The notes beneath the pieces were generated by a model. That model saw nothing but the letters and a program-made list of their open reading frames with translations. It was not told the DNA's origin and made no database searches. Positions 23,009 to 30,593 of a DNA stretch of 33,535 bases are shown one piece after another. The stretch comes from Phenylobacterium sp. (GTDB lineage: Bacteria > Pseudomonadota > Alphaproteobacteria > Caulobacterales > Caulobacteraceae). The DNA lies in the NCBI RefSeq assembly GCF_016124325.1, contig NZ_WGNY01000054.1, forward strand, positions 1 to 33,535, given 5' to 3'. The stretch's first letter is position 1. The number at the start of each line of letters is the position of its first letter. The translations under genes were made by a program, and so were the position numbers.

Positions 23009-23860
23009 ATGCTGCGCAAAGGTATCGCGCTCGCGGCGCTGGGGCTTTCGCTCGTCGTCGCCGCCCCGGCGGCTTCAGCGGCCGAGCAGAAGCCCGTCAT
23101 GAAGCACCTCGAATGGTCCTTCCAGGGGCCGTTCGGGAAGTTCGACACCGCCCAGCTCCAGCGGGGCTACAAGGTCTATCGGGAGGTCTGCTCGTCCTGC
23201 CACTCGATGAACCTGATGCACTTCCGCAACCTGGGTCAGCCGGGCGGGCCGTTCTACGATCCGGAATATAAGAACCCGAACGACAACCCGTACGTGAAGG
23301 CGCTGGCCAAGGACATCCAGGTCAACGACATCGACACCGAGACGGGCGACACGATCCAGCGTCCGGCCACGCCGGCCGACAAGTTCCCGGCGCCGTTCCC
23401 GAACGAGTACGCCGCGCGGGCCTCGAACGGCGGCGCGCTGCCGCCCGACCTGTCGGTGATCGTGAAGGCCCGGGCGGGCGGTCCCAACTACATCTACTCG
23501 CTGATGACCGGGTACAAGGCGCCGCCGGCCGGCCTGAAGATCAATCCGGGCCAGAACTACAACCAGTCCTTCGCGGGCGACCTGACGCCGTTCTGGAGCG
23601 GCGATCACCACAAGGTGCCGGTGGGCGGCTTCATCGCCATGCCGCCGCCGCTGGCGCCCGACAAGGTGACCTTCGACGACGGCTCGCCGTCGACGGTGGA
23701 GCAGCAGGCCAAGGACGTGGCCGCCTTCCTCGCCTGGGCCTCCGAGCCCAAGCAGATGGAGCGCAAGCAGTTCGGCCTCGGCGCGATGATCTATCTGCTG
23801 ATCTTCTCGGTGCTGCTGTACTTCAGCTACCGGCGCATCTGGCGCAACGTCGAGCACTAG
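23009..23860 (+). CDS. petC: cytochrome c1
   Basis: This 283-residue haem-c subunit of complex III passes electrons from the Rieske protein to cytochrome c. It has a signal peptide (about 1-24, APAASAA), the haem-binding C61-S-S-C64-H65, and a probable Met ligand in GGFIAMPPPL (about 211). A C-terminal anchor, GAMIYLLIFSVLLYFSYRRI, is near 260-279. The conserved VCSSCHSMNLMHFRNL and RASNGGALPPDLS stretches are typical. It is encoded separately from cytochrome b, unlike the fused fbcH form of some relatives. The operon ends 27 bases later in a strong terminator. Confidence 0.96.
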   Translation: MLRKGIALAALGLSLVVAAPAASAAEQKPVMKHLEWSFQGPFGKFDTAQLQRGYKVYREVCSSCHSMNLMHFRNLGQPGGPFYDPEYKNPNDNPYVKALAKDIQVNDIDTETGDTIQRPATPADKFPAPFPNEYAARASNGGALPPDLSVIVKARAGGPNYIYSLMTGYKAPPAGLKINPGQNYNQSFAGDLTPFWSGDHHKVPVGGFIAMPPPLAPDKVTFDDGSPSTVEQQAKDVAAFLAWASEPKQMERKQFGLGAMIYLLIFSVLLYFSYRRIWRNVEH

Positions 23861-23887
23861 CCCGCGTCACGCCTGGCAGAGACAACG

Positions 23888-23918
23888 AGGGCCCCGGAGC
23901 GTTCCGGGGCCCTTTTTG
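23888..23918 (+). terminator. intrinsic terminator of petABC
   Basis: AGGGCCCCGGA is followed by a GCGT loop, then TCCGGGGCCCT and a run of T (TTTTT at 23913-23917). The 11-bp GC-rich perfect stem, 4-base loop and T-tract make this the only clear intrinsic terminator in the window. It lies 28 bases after the petC stop. Confidence 0.95.
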
Positions 23919-24004
23919 CTGTCAGCCCGCGCCGGATGAACAATCGATAAGTTGCCGCCGTCCGCCCGGCGCCCCAAAGGCCCGCGCCGGACGGGGAGGA
24001 AAGC

Positions 24005-24916
24005 TTGGCCATGAAGCGGTCGGCGCTGATGTTCGCGGGGCTCTACGCCCTGCTGTGGGGCGGCTCGACCGCCTATCTCGCGGCGAAGGGCGCCGACTGG
24101 CAGTTTCCGATCATCTCGCTGGCGGTCTTCGGCCTGGCGCTCAGCGGGCTGGCCTGGGCCCTGACCCGGCGCGCGCGGCCGCCGGCCATCGTCGTCGCGC
24201 GGCCCGCCGTGGAGCTGGCGGCGGTGATCGGCTTCCTGGTCGCCTATGCGGTGGGCTTCCTCGGCTACGGCATGACCGCGGCGCGGGCGGCGTTCCCGCC
24301 GGGCCCGGCGCAGGACCTGCTGGTGCTGGGACTGAAGCTGACGGTCCACGTGGCCTTGCCGGCCCTCCTGCTGACCGCGCTGGGCGCGCGGGTGGCGCCC
24401 CTGCTGGCGGCGCGCGCGAACCGCCCGGGCTTCTGGCCGCCGCTGCTGGTGCTGGGCGCCATCCTGATCGGCCTGCTGGCGGTGGTGAGCCCCAGCCTGA
24501 AGCAGATCGCGGCCACCCACGCGAGCGCCGCGACCCTGGCCTGGGCGGCGCCCCTGAGCTTTGTCTGGATCGCGCTGGAGGCCGGCCTCTGCGAGGAGTT
24601 CCTGTTCCGGGGCGTGCTCCAGACCCGGCTGGCGGCGGTCCTGCGCAGCGAGGTGGGGGCCGTCACGCTCGGCGCGGTGATCTTCGCCCTGGCCCACCTG
24701 CCGGGCCTCTATCTGCGCGGCCACGCGGGCGTCGACGGCTGGTCGACCGATCCCGTGCAGGTGGCCGCCTACACCATCGCCACCCTGTCGCCGCTGGCGC
24801 TGCTGTTTGGCACGCTCTGGGCGCGCACGCGGAGCCTACTGCTGGTGGTGCTGCTGCATGCTTCGGTGGACGTGCTGCCCAACATGGCCGACTTCCTGAA
24901 GACCTGGGCGAGCTAG
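24005..24916 (+). CDS. CPBP family intramembrane glutamic endopeptidase
   Basis: This 303-residue membrane protein has about eight hydrophobic segments. The Abi/CPBP motifs are complete: E197-E198-F-L-F-R202 in CEEFLFRGVL, F..A..H231 in FALAHLPG, and H285 in LLHASVDVLPN. The family cleaves membrane-anchored substrates (Rce1-like) or acts in protein maturation; some members give bacteriocin self-immunity. The start is uncertain: TTG at 24005 is best spaced from GGGGAGGA, whereas ATG at 24011 lies 11 bases from it. It is convergent with the aspartyl-protease gene, and the two stops overlap in CTAG. Confidence 0.88.
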   Translation: MAMKRSALMFAGLYALLWGGSTAYLAAKGADWQFPIISLAVFGLALSGLAWALTRRARPPAIVVARPAVELAAVIGFLVAYAVGFLGYGMTAARAAFPPGPAQDLLVLGLKLTVHVALPALLLTALGARVAPLLAARANRPGFWPPLLVLGAILIGLLAVVSPSLKQIAATHASAATLAWAAPLSFVWIALEAGLCEEFLFRGVLQTRLAAVLRSEVGAVTLGAVIFALAHLPGLYLRGHAGVDGWSTDPVQVAAYTIATLSPLALLFGTLWARTRSLLLVVLLHASVDVLPNMADFLKTWAS

Positions 24917-25707
24917 CGGACCCGGACCACGAGGAAGCGGCCGGCGGGGAAATCGAACCGAAGGCGGAAGCGCGACAGCGCCGCGCCTCCGAGCATGCCG
25001 GCCACGTCGCCTTCGGGCTTCATCAGCCCGGCGCCGAGGTTGCGCTGCTCCAGGCCCGCAAAGGTCAGGCTGACCAGTTTCGCGAGCCACACGCCGTCGG
25101 GATAGAGCTCGCTGGGCCGGGATGCGCCCGGCGCGTCGGCCAGGTCGTCGGCCAGCCGCACGGGCACATTGGCGCCGGTGGCCACCACGAAGGGGCCGCG
25201 CACCTCGCGCACGCCGTCGGAGGCCGCGGCCTCGACGGCGGGACGGCCGTTCTCCAGGCTCATGGGCAGGGCGGTTCCGCCGAACGGCGGGGCCCGGCCG
25301 GGCAGGAAGAGGCGGATGCGGCACGGGGCGAAATCCACGTCGACCACGAAGCCCTTCAGCACATCGGCGCCGATGACGCCGGCGACCGCCGTGGGCAGGT
25401 TCCAGGTCCGGACGTCGAGGTCCTCCACGGTCAGGGCCTGGCCCACGACCTTGATCCCGGCCAGACGCACGTCGCCGGAAAGGGCGGTCTCGGAGATGCC
25501 TTCGGCCTCGGCCTTGGTCTCGTGCAGGGCGGTCTGGGCGGCGCCGGTGTCGAGGATGTATTCGCCGCCGATCCCGGCCACTTCGGCGGGTACGACGATC
25601 ACCCCCTTTTCGAAGCGGCAGGCCGCCTCGCCGGCCCGCGCCGCCATCGGGGCGGCCGCCGCGAGGATCGCCAGGATCGGCCCGGATATGAGACTCAAGC
25701 GCGCCAC
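24913..25707 (-). CDS. two-lobed retropepsin-like aspartyl protease family protein
   Basis: This 264-residue exported protein has a signal peptide (about 1-25). The first lobe carries the catalytic D53-T-G in YILDTGAAQT and the paired GVIGADVLKGFVVDVDF (110-126). The second lobe repeats the pattern with VVATGANVPV (174-183), where Asp is replaced by A176, and MLGGAALSRFRLRFDF (238-253). It therefore looks like a fused, pseudo-symmetric retropepsin with one active Asp. It may be a periplasmic protease or a binding protein. The start is GTG with no clear ribosome binding site. Confidence 0.8.
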   Translation of the reverse strand: MARLSLISGPILAILAAAAPMAARAGEAACRFEKGVIVVPAEVAGIGGEYILDTGAAQTALHETKAEAEGISETALSGDVRLAGIKVVGQALTVEDLDVRTWNLPTAVAGVIGADVLKGFVVDVDFAPCRIRLFLPGRAPPFGGTALPMSLENGRPAVEAAASDGVREVRGPFVVATGANVPVRLADDLADAPGASRPSELYPDGVWLAKLVSLTFAGLEQRNLGAGLMKPEGDVAGMLGGAALSRFRLRFDFPAGRFLVVRVR

Positions 25708-25776
25708 GGCCGACCATAACGCGGGTTGGGCGCGTTTCGCCTTATCCCCGCCCGATGCGAGCCCCTACATAGGGCC

Positions 25777-26250
25777 ATGCCCCACACGCCTGCCTGGCGC
25801 AACTTCAAGCGCACCGAGGACCTTGCCGTCGCGACCTCGGCGCTGATCTATGCCGGCGCCGTGGTGCACGCGTTCGCCACCCTGCCGATGACGGCGGTTT
25901 CCATCGCCCAGCGCACGCTCCTCTGGCCGGCGGTGTTCCTCACCCTCTCCCTGGCCTTGCCGCTCCTGATCGGGGCCCTGCGCCGGCCGCTGACGCGCTA
26001 CGTCTGGATGAGCTTCCAGGCCGGCTTCGGCCAGACGGCCCGATCGATCCTGGGCGGCCTCGCCTTGCCGGCCGCAGCGGCCGGCTTCATGTACTGGCAA
26101 ATCGCCACGGCCGTGCCGGGCAGCCCCTATCCGGCCGGGGTCTTCTCGGCCTATGCCGCCGGAATAGGCATCCTCGCGGCCCAGGCGGCTCTGGTGCGGG
26201 TGCTGGAGCGGCATCCCGAGGTGCGCAAGGAAATCGAGGTGTCGGGCTGA
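25777..26250 (+). CDS. hypothetical four-helix membrane protein
   Basis: This 157-residue protein has hydrophobic segments at about 20-40 (TSALIYAGAVVHAFATL), 48-68 (LLWPAVFLTLSLALPLLIGAL), 88-107 (ILGGLALPAAAAGFMYW) and 118-137 (FSAYAAGIGILAAQAALV). The ends are charged. I do not recognise a family. The ATG at 25777 (MPHTPAW) is preferred over an upstream frame start at 25726, which would add 17 unlikely residues. It lies 8 bases before the double-HTH gene and is probably co-transcribed with it. Small membrane proteins beside regulators sometimes sense signals, but nothing here proves that. Confidence 0.75.
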   Translation: MPHTPAWRNFKRTEDLAVATSALIYAGAVVHAFATLPMTAVSIAQRTLLWPAVFLTLSLALPLLIGALRRPLTRYVWMSFQAGFGQTARSILGGLALPAAAAGFMYWQIATAVPGSPYPAGVFSAYAAGIGILAAQAALVRVLERHPEVRKEIEVSG

Positions 26251-26258
26251 GTCTCAAC

Positions 26259-26750
26259 ATGACGCCGCGCTGCTGCCGGATCTGCCGGGTGGCCTCGAAC
26301 CTGTCGGTCGATCAGCTGGCGCGCGAAATCGGACACGTGTCGCCGCAGCGCATCGCGCAGTACGAGGCCGGCGATCTCGGCGACGACCCGGACTTCGCCT
26401 GGGTGATCCGCGCCCTGGCCATGCGGGCGGGCTTCCGCACGGTGGACCGGGGCGAGGGGCGCGGCGGCGTGCGCCGGATGGGCGAGGGGCGGGGGCGGGA
26501 CCATCCGGTCCTGCTGGCCAGCCAGAGCGCGATCGCCCGCGGCTTCCTCGACCTGACGCGGGGGGCGCTGCGCGACGCCAGCGGGATCGACTTCGCCGCC
26601 ATCGCCCGCTTCGAGGCCGACGAGGGGAGCGACGACGCCGTGGCCGAGGCGCTGCGGGCCTTCTACGACGCGCACGGATTGCGGTTCGTCCTGGGGGGCA
26701 AGGTCGCGGGAACGGTCTATCCCGACCCCGCCGTCGCCGACCTGCTTTAG
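26259..26750 (+). CDS. protein with two XRE-like helix-turn-helix segments
   Basis: This 163-residue protein has two stretches that match the Cro/C1 pattern. The first (11-58) has NLSVDQLAREIGHVSPQRIA then QYEAGDL. The second (about 88-145) has SAIARGFLDLTRGALRDASG then FAAIARFEAD and ALRAFYDAHGLRF. The linker is Gly/Arg-rich. Each resembles the common small alphaproteobacterial XRE protein, so this may be a tandem duplication in one chain, giving a monomer able to bind a two-part site. The N-terminal Cys pair (CCRIC) is notable but short of a metal site. The stop overlaps the converging dienelactone hydrolase stop. Confidence 0.7.
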   Translation: MTPRCCRICRVASNLSVDQLAREIGHVSPQRIAQYEAGDLGDDPDFAWVIRALAMRAGFRTVDRGEGRGGVRRMGEGRGRDHPVLLASQSAIARGFLDLTRGALRDASGIDFAAIARFEADEGSDDAVAEALRAFYDAHGLRFVLGGKVAGTVYPDPAVADLL

Positions 26751-27436
26751 GCCTCGCCCCGGCCGCCGCCGTTGCGCGCGAAGACCTGCAGGGTGCGCAG
26801 GCGGGCGAGGCGGGCGGAGTCCTCGTGGTAGTCGCGCCGCCGGTCCGACACGAAGCCGTGGCCGGCGTCGTAGAGGTAGATCGGCAGGTCCGGATGGCGT
26901 TCGCGGATCTCGTCCACCTTCTCCATCGGGATCGAGGCGTCGGTCTTGCCGAAGTGCAGGATGGTCGGGCAGCGCGGCGTCTCGTCGACCAGTTCGCTGA
27001 TCCGGCGGCCGTAGAAGCAGGCGGCGGCCGAGACGCCCTCGCAGCGGCAGGCGACCAGCCAGGTCGCCGCCCCGCCCCAGCAGTAGCCGGTGACGAACCT
27101 GGGCCCCTGAAGGGCGTCCAGGGCGGCCTGGGCGTCGGCGGCCACCTGGGCCCACGGCGTCGCCTGGGAGTACTTCACGCCCTGCTGGATCGAGGCCTCG
27201 GCGTAGTCGCAGGCGAAGCCGCGCTCCAGGCGGTCGTAGAAGGCCGGAGCGATCACCTCGTAGCCGTCGGCGGCGAAGCCGTCGCACAGCTCGCGGATGT
27301 GGTCGGTGACGCCGAAGATCTCCTGGATCAGCAGCAGGCCGCCGCGCCGCGCGTCGTCGGGCCGGACGCGGTAGGCGTCGAATTCGAAGCCGTCGAGCGG
27401 GCTCGTCAGGCGGATCGTTTCGCCCGCGAACGCCAC
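26747..27436 (-). CDS. dienelactone hydrolase family protein (second of tandem pair)
   Basis: This 229-residue alpha/beta hydrolase has the dienelactone hydrolase triad: C119 in GYCWGG, D166 in GKTDASI and H193 in AGHGF. E39 in IQEIFG is the residue that holds the Cys inactive until substrate binds. Family members open lactone rings in aromatic breakdown, but many are general carboxylesterases and no aromatic pathway genes are near. The start is GTG, 2 bases after the first paralogue's stop, so translation is coupled. The two paralogues share most motifs but only about half or fewer of their residues by eye. Confidence 0.9.
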   Translation of the reverse strand: MAFAGETIRLTSPLDGFEFDAYRVRPDDARRGGLLLIQEIFGVTDHIRELCDGFAADGYEVIAPAFYDRLERGFACDYAEASIQQGVKYSQATPWAQVAADAQAALDALQGPRFVTGYCWGGAATWLVACRCEGVSAAACFYGRRISELVDETPRCPTILHFGKTDASIPMEKVDEIRERHPDLPIYLYDAGHGFVSDRRRDYHEDSARLARLRTLQVFARNGGGRGEA

Positions 27437-27438
27437 GC

Positions 27439-28110
27439 TCAGGTCTCGTCGAAGAGCTGCAGGGTCCGGTGGCGGGCGAGGTCGGCGGCTTCCTCGGCGT
27501 AGCGCTCGGGGCTCTCGTTGTTGAAGCCGTGGCCGGCGCCTTCGTAGATGTAGACCGGCAGGTCCGGGTGGTGCTTGTGCACCTCGGCCTCGACTTCGTC
27601 GGCGTGGATGCCGGGGTCGGTGCGGCCAAGGTGGACGATCACCGGGCACTTGGGCGTCTCGGCGGCGAACTGCTTGACCATGCTGCCGTAGTAGCTGGAC
27701 GCCGAGGCGATGCCGTCGACGCGGCAGGCGGCGAGCCAGGCCAGCGAGCCGCCGTAGCAGTAGCCCACCACGTGGACCTTGCCGCCGTGCTTGTTGAGGA
27801 AGTCGCGGCAGGCGGCGATGTCGCCCAGCGCCTGTTCCAGCGGCGTGGCGCGGGCCTTGTCGATGCCGGCCTTGATGCCCGCGTCGTCGTGCTCGGCGTG
27901 GAAGTCGCGCTCCAGGCGGTCGAACAGGGCCGGGGCCAGGGCCTCGTAGCCCATCTTGGCCCACCGCTCGACGTCGGCGCGGACGTGGCGGTCGATGCCG
28001 AAGATCTCCTGGATGACGATCACGCCGCCCTTGTGGGGCGTGAACGCCTGCTCGTGGTAGGCCGAGAACTGGAAGCCGTCGGCCCCCGCCAGCGTGATCG
28101 TCTCGGCCAT
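27439..28110 (-). CDS. dienelactone hydrolase family protein (first of tandem pair)
   Basis: This 223-residue cytoplasmic hydrolase has a complete triad: C118 (GYCYGG), D165 (GRTDPGI) and H194 (AGHGF), with E35 in IQEIFG. The length is typical for the family. The ATG is preceded by GGGAGGG at good spacing. It follows ychF by 38 bases and is followed directly by a second copy. A general esterase or lactonase role is likely; the natural substrate is unknown. Confidence 0.92.
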   Translation of the reverse strand: MAETITLAGADGFQFSAYHEQAFTPHKGGVIVIQEIFGIDRHVRADVERWAKMGYEALAPALFDRLERDFHAEHDDAGIKAGIDKARATPLEQALGDIAACRDFLNKHGGKVHVVGYCYGGSLAWLAACRVDGIASASSYYGSMVKQFAAETPKCPVIVHLGRTDPGIHADEVEAEVHKHHPDLPVYIYEGAGHGFNNESPERYAEEAADLARHRTLQLFDET

Positions 28111-28148
28111 TCCAATCCCTCCCTTGGGTCCGCCGTGCGCCTGCGTCG

Positions 28149-29246
28149 TCAGACGTTGAAGCGGAAGTTCATCACATCGCCGTCCTGGACGACGTATTCC
28201 TTGCCTTCGGAGCGCATCCGGCCCGCCTCGCGCGCGCCGGCCTCGCCGCCCAACCGGACATAGTCATCGTAGGCGATGGTTTCAGCCCGGATGAAGCCCT
28301 TCTCGAAGTCGGTGTGGATGACGCCGGCGGCCTGGGGGGCGGTGTCGCCCTTGTGGATGGTCCAGGCGCGCGCCTCCTTGGGGCCCACGGTGAAGTAGGT
28401 CTGCAGGCCGAGCAGGTGGTAGGCCTCGCGGATCAGGCGGTTCAGGCCGGGTTCGGCCAGGCCGAGCGTCTCCAGGAACTCGCCGCGCTCGCCGGCGTCG
28501 AGCATGGCGATCTCGCTCTCGATCTTGGCGGAGATGACGACGCTGTCGGCGCCGTCCTTGGCCGCGCGCTCCTGCACCTGCTTCGACAGGGCGTTGCCCT
28601 CGGCGGCCGAGGCCTCGTCGACATTGGCCACGTAGAGGGCCGGCTTCGAGGTGAGGAGCTGGAGCATGCGCCAGGCCTTCTCGTCCTCGGCGGGGACCTT
28701 CGCCACCCGCGCGGGCCGGCCGGCGTTCAGCTCGGCGAGCGCGAGGTTCACGAGCCGCAGGGTGGTCGCGGCGTCCTTGTCGCCCACCTTGGCGCGCTTC
28801 TCGAGGTTGACGACCCGCTTTTCCAGGCTCTCGAGGTCGGCCAGCATCAGTTCGGTGTCGATGGTGTCGAGGTCGGCCAGGGGATCGACCTTGCCCTCTA
28901 CGTGGGTGACGTCGTCGTCGACGAAGCAGCGGGCGACGAAGGCGATGGCGTCGCAGTCGCGGATGTTGCCCAGGAACTGGTTGCCCAGGCCCTCGCCCTT
29001 GGACGCGCCGCGCACGAGGCCGGCCACGTCGACGAAGTTGATCCGCGCCGGGATGATCTCTTTCGACGGGATGACGGCGGCCAGCTTGTCGAGGCGCGGC
29101 TCGGGCACGGCCACGTCGCCCACGTTGGGCTCGATGGTGCAGAAGGGATAGTTGGCGGCCTGCGCCGCCGCGGTCTGGGTGAGCGCGTTGAAGAGGGTCG
29201 ACTTGCCGACGTTCGGCAGGCCGACGATGGCGACTTTCAGGGCCAT
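28149..29246 (-). CDS. ychF: redox-regulated ATPase YchF (Obg-like)
   Basis: This 365-residue P-loop protein of the Obg family has GLPNVGKS (9-16) as the P-loop, DVAGLVRGAS as the G3 region, NVDE (about 208-211) as the altered G4 that favours ATP over GTP, and a C-terminal TGS domain. The TGS part includes GPKEARAWT, the D-F-E-K-G-F-I-R-A-E signature and the final DVMNFRFNV. It associates with ribosomes and takes part in translation and stress control in other bacteria. It starts at the ATG at 29246 and is divergent from a secreted protein gene across 120 bases. Confidence 0.97.
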   Translation of the reverse strand: MALKVAIVGLPNVGKSTLFNALTQTAAAQAANYPFCTIEPNVGDVAVPEPRLDKLAAVIPSKEIIPARINFVDVAGLVRGASKGEGLGNQFLGNIRDCDAIAFVARCFVDDDVTHVEGKVDPLADLDTIDTELMLADLESLEKRVVNLEKRAKVGDKDAATTLRLVNLALAELNAGRPARVAKVPAEDEKAWRMLQLLTSKPALYVANVDEASAAEGNALSKQVQERAAKDGADSVVISAKIESEIAMLDAGERGEFLETLGLAEPGLNRLIREAYHLLGLQTYFTVGPKEARAWTIHKGDTAPQAAGVIHTDFEKGFIRAETIAYDDYVRLGGEAGAREAGRMRSEGKEYVVQDGDVMNFRFNV

Positions 29247-29366
29247 GGGTCGGTGCGGTTCCTAGGACAGAAGGCGCCGCACCTAGCACGAGCGGGCCGC
29301 AGCGCGAAGCCGCTGGCGCCGGCGCGGCGGACCGGCATAGTCGGGGCCGGTGTTCGGAGGGGCGCG

Positions 29367-30590
29367 ATGAGGCGTTTGGCGGCGATCCTGGCGGCGGCGG
29401 CGATGTCGGTCGGCGTCCCAGCCCTGGCGCAGAAGGCCGGGCCGCAGGAGGCGAACGGCTACACCCGCTACGAACTGCTGGCGCCGGGATCGGGCAAGTT
29501 CCGCATCGTCTACGACATCACCGCCGTCCGCCCCGGCGCGACGGCCTTCTTCAACCCGATCCGCAAGGGCTCGGTGGCTACCGACGAGAGCGTGACCGAC
29601 CGCGCCACGGGCAAGCCCCTGAGCTTCCGGGTGGTCACCGGCGAGGAAGCCAAGACCACCGGATTGCCCGAGGCCGATCCGTCGATGGACTACATCCGCG
29701 TCGACCTCGCCCATCCCGTGCCGGCCGACGGCGGCGAGGCGCGGATGCTGATCGAGAAGACCTACGAGGACACCAAGAGCTACTTCGTCGACGGCGGCGA
29801 GATCGTCTTCGACCGGCCGCTGGGCATCAAGCGCAACGCCGTCGTCCTGCCGCCGGGCTATGTGCTGGTGTCGTGCAACTACCCCTCGCAGGTGGCCCAG
29901 GAGGCCGACGGGCGGATCCGCATCAGCTTCCTCAACACCACGCCGGCCCAGGCGCCCCTGAAGCTGCGCGCCGCGCCGGGACGCATCGCGGCGGGGGCGT
30001 CCAGCCTGGAAGCGCGACGCCTGGCCGAGCGCGCGATCCAGACCCGCGACATCGTCTATTTCCTGCGCCCGCCCGAGACGCACGCCTTCGACCTCTACCA
30101 CGACTACACCGAGACCCGGCCCGGCGTGGGGCGCTATGTGAACGTGGTGCGGCCGGGCAGCACGGCGGCCGATCCGTCAGCGCGCAATCTCGACACCGGC
30201 GAGGCGATCCCGGCGCGCCACCTGAAGGGGCCCGCGATCAAGGCCGCAGGCCTCGACGAGCCCGAATTGGCCGAGATGGGCGACGCCGCCGAGGTGGTGG
30301 TCTTCGACTTCGCGCCCCTGAAGCCCGGCCAGTCGATCCGGCTGCGCATGTCGGAGACCTACACCGACCCGGGACGCTATCGGCTGGTGGGGGACGAACT
30401 GGTCTTCGAGCGCACCTTCGGGCGGCCGGCGAACGCCGTGGTGCTGCCGGCCGGCTGGGCGCTGACCCACTCGGCGGCGCCGGCGGTGGTGAGCCGGACG
30501 CCGGACGGCCGCATCCGCCTGGACTTCGCCAATCCGCGCAACGACCAGCTCGAGGTGCTGATCACCGCGCGGCGCGTGGAGGGCGGCTGA
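29367..30590 (+). CDS. secreted protein with two copies of one domain, function unknown
   Basis: This 407-residue exported protein has a signal peptide (about 1-22, VPALAQ). It consists of two related halves, about 34-203 and 237-402. Matching pieces are FRIVYDITAVRPGAT and FDLYHDYTETRPGVG, DRATGKPLSF and NLDTGEAIPA, then EIVFDRPLGIKRNAVVLPPG and ELVFERTFGRPANAVVLPAG. DGRIRISFLN and DGRIRLDFAN complete the set. The content is beta-rich, which suggests two sandwich domains, as in carbohydrate- or protein-binding modules. I do not recognise the family. The ATG has GGAGG 6 bases upstream. It converges on the phosphatase gene with a 3-base gap. Confidence 0.85.
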   Translation: MRRLAAILAAAAMSVGVPALAQKAGPQEANGYTRYELLAPGSGKFRIVYDITAVRPGATAFFNPIRKGSVATDESVTDRATGKPLSFRVVTGEEAKTTGLPEADPSMDYIRVDLAHPVPADGGEARMLIEKTYEDTKSYFVDGGEIVFDRPLGIKRNAVVLPPGYVLVSCNYPSQVAQEADGRIRISFLNTTPAQAPLKLRAAPGRIAAGASSLEARRLAERAIQTRDIVYFLRPPETHAFDLYHDYTETRPGVGRYVNVVRPGSTAADPSARNLDTGEAIPARHLKGPAIKAAGLDEPELAEMGDAAEVVVFDFAPLKPGQSIRLRMSETYTDPGRYRLVGDELVFERTFGRPANAVVLPAGWALTHSAAPAVVSRTPDGRIRLDFANPRNDQLEVLITARRVEGG

Positions 30591-30593
30591 GCC

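Noticed and set aside
24005..25707. CPBP protease beside an aspartyl protease, considered as a defence or bacteriocin-immunity cassette
   Set aside because: The genes are convergent and overlap only at their stops. No bacteriocin peptide, transporter or abortive-infection partner is present.
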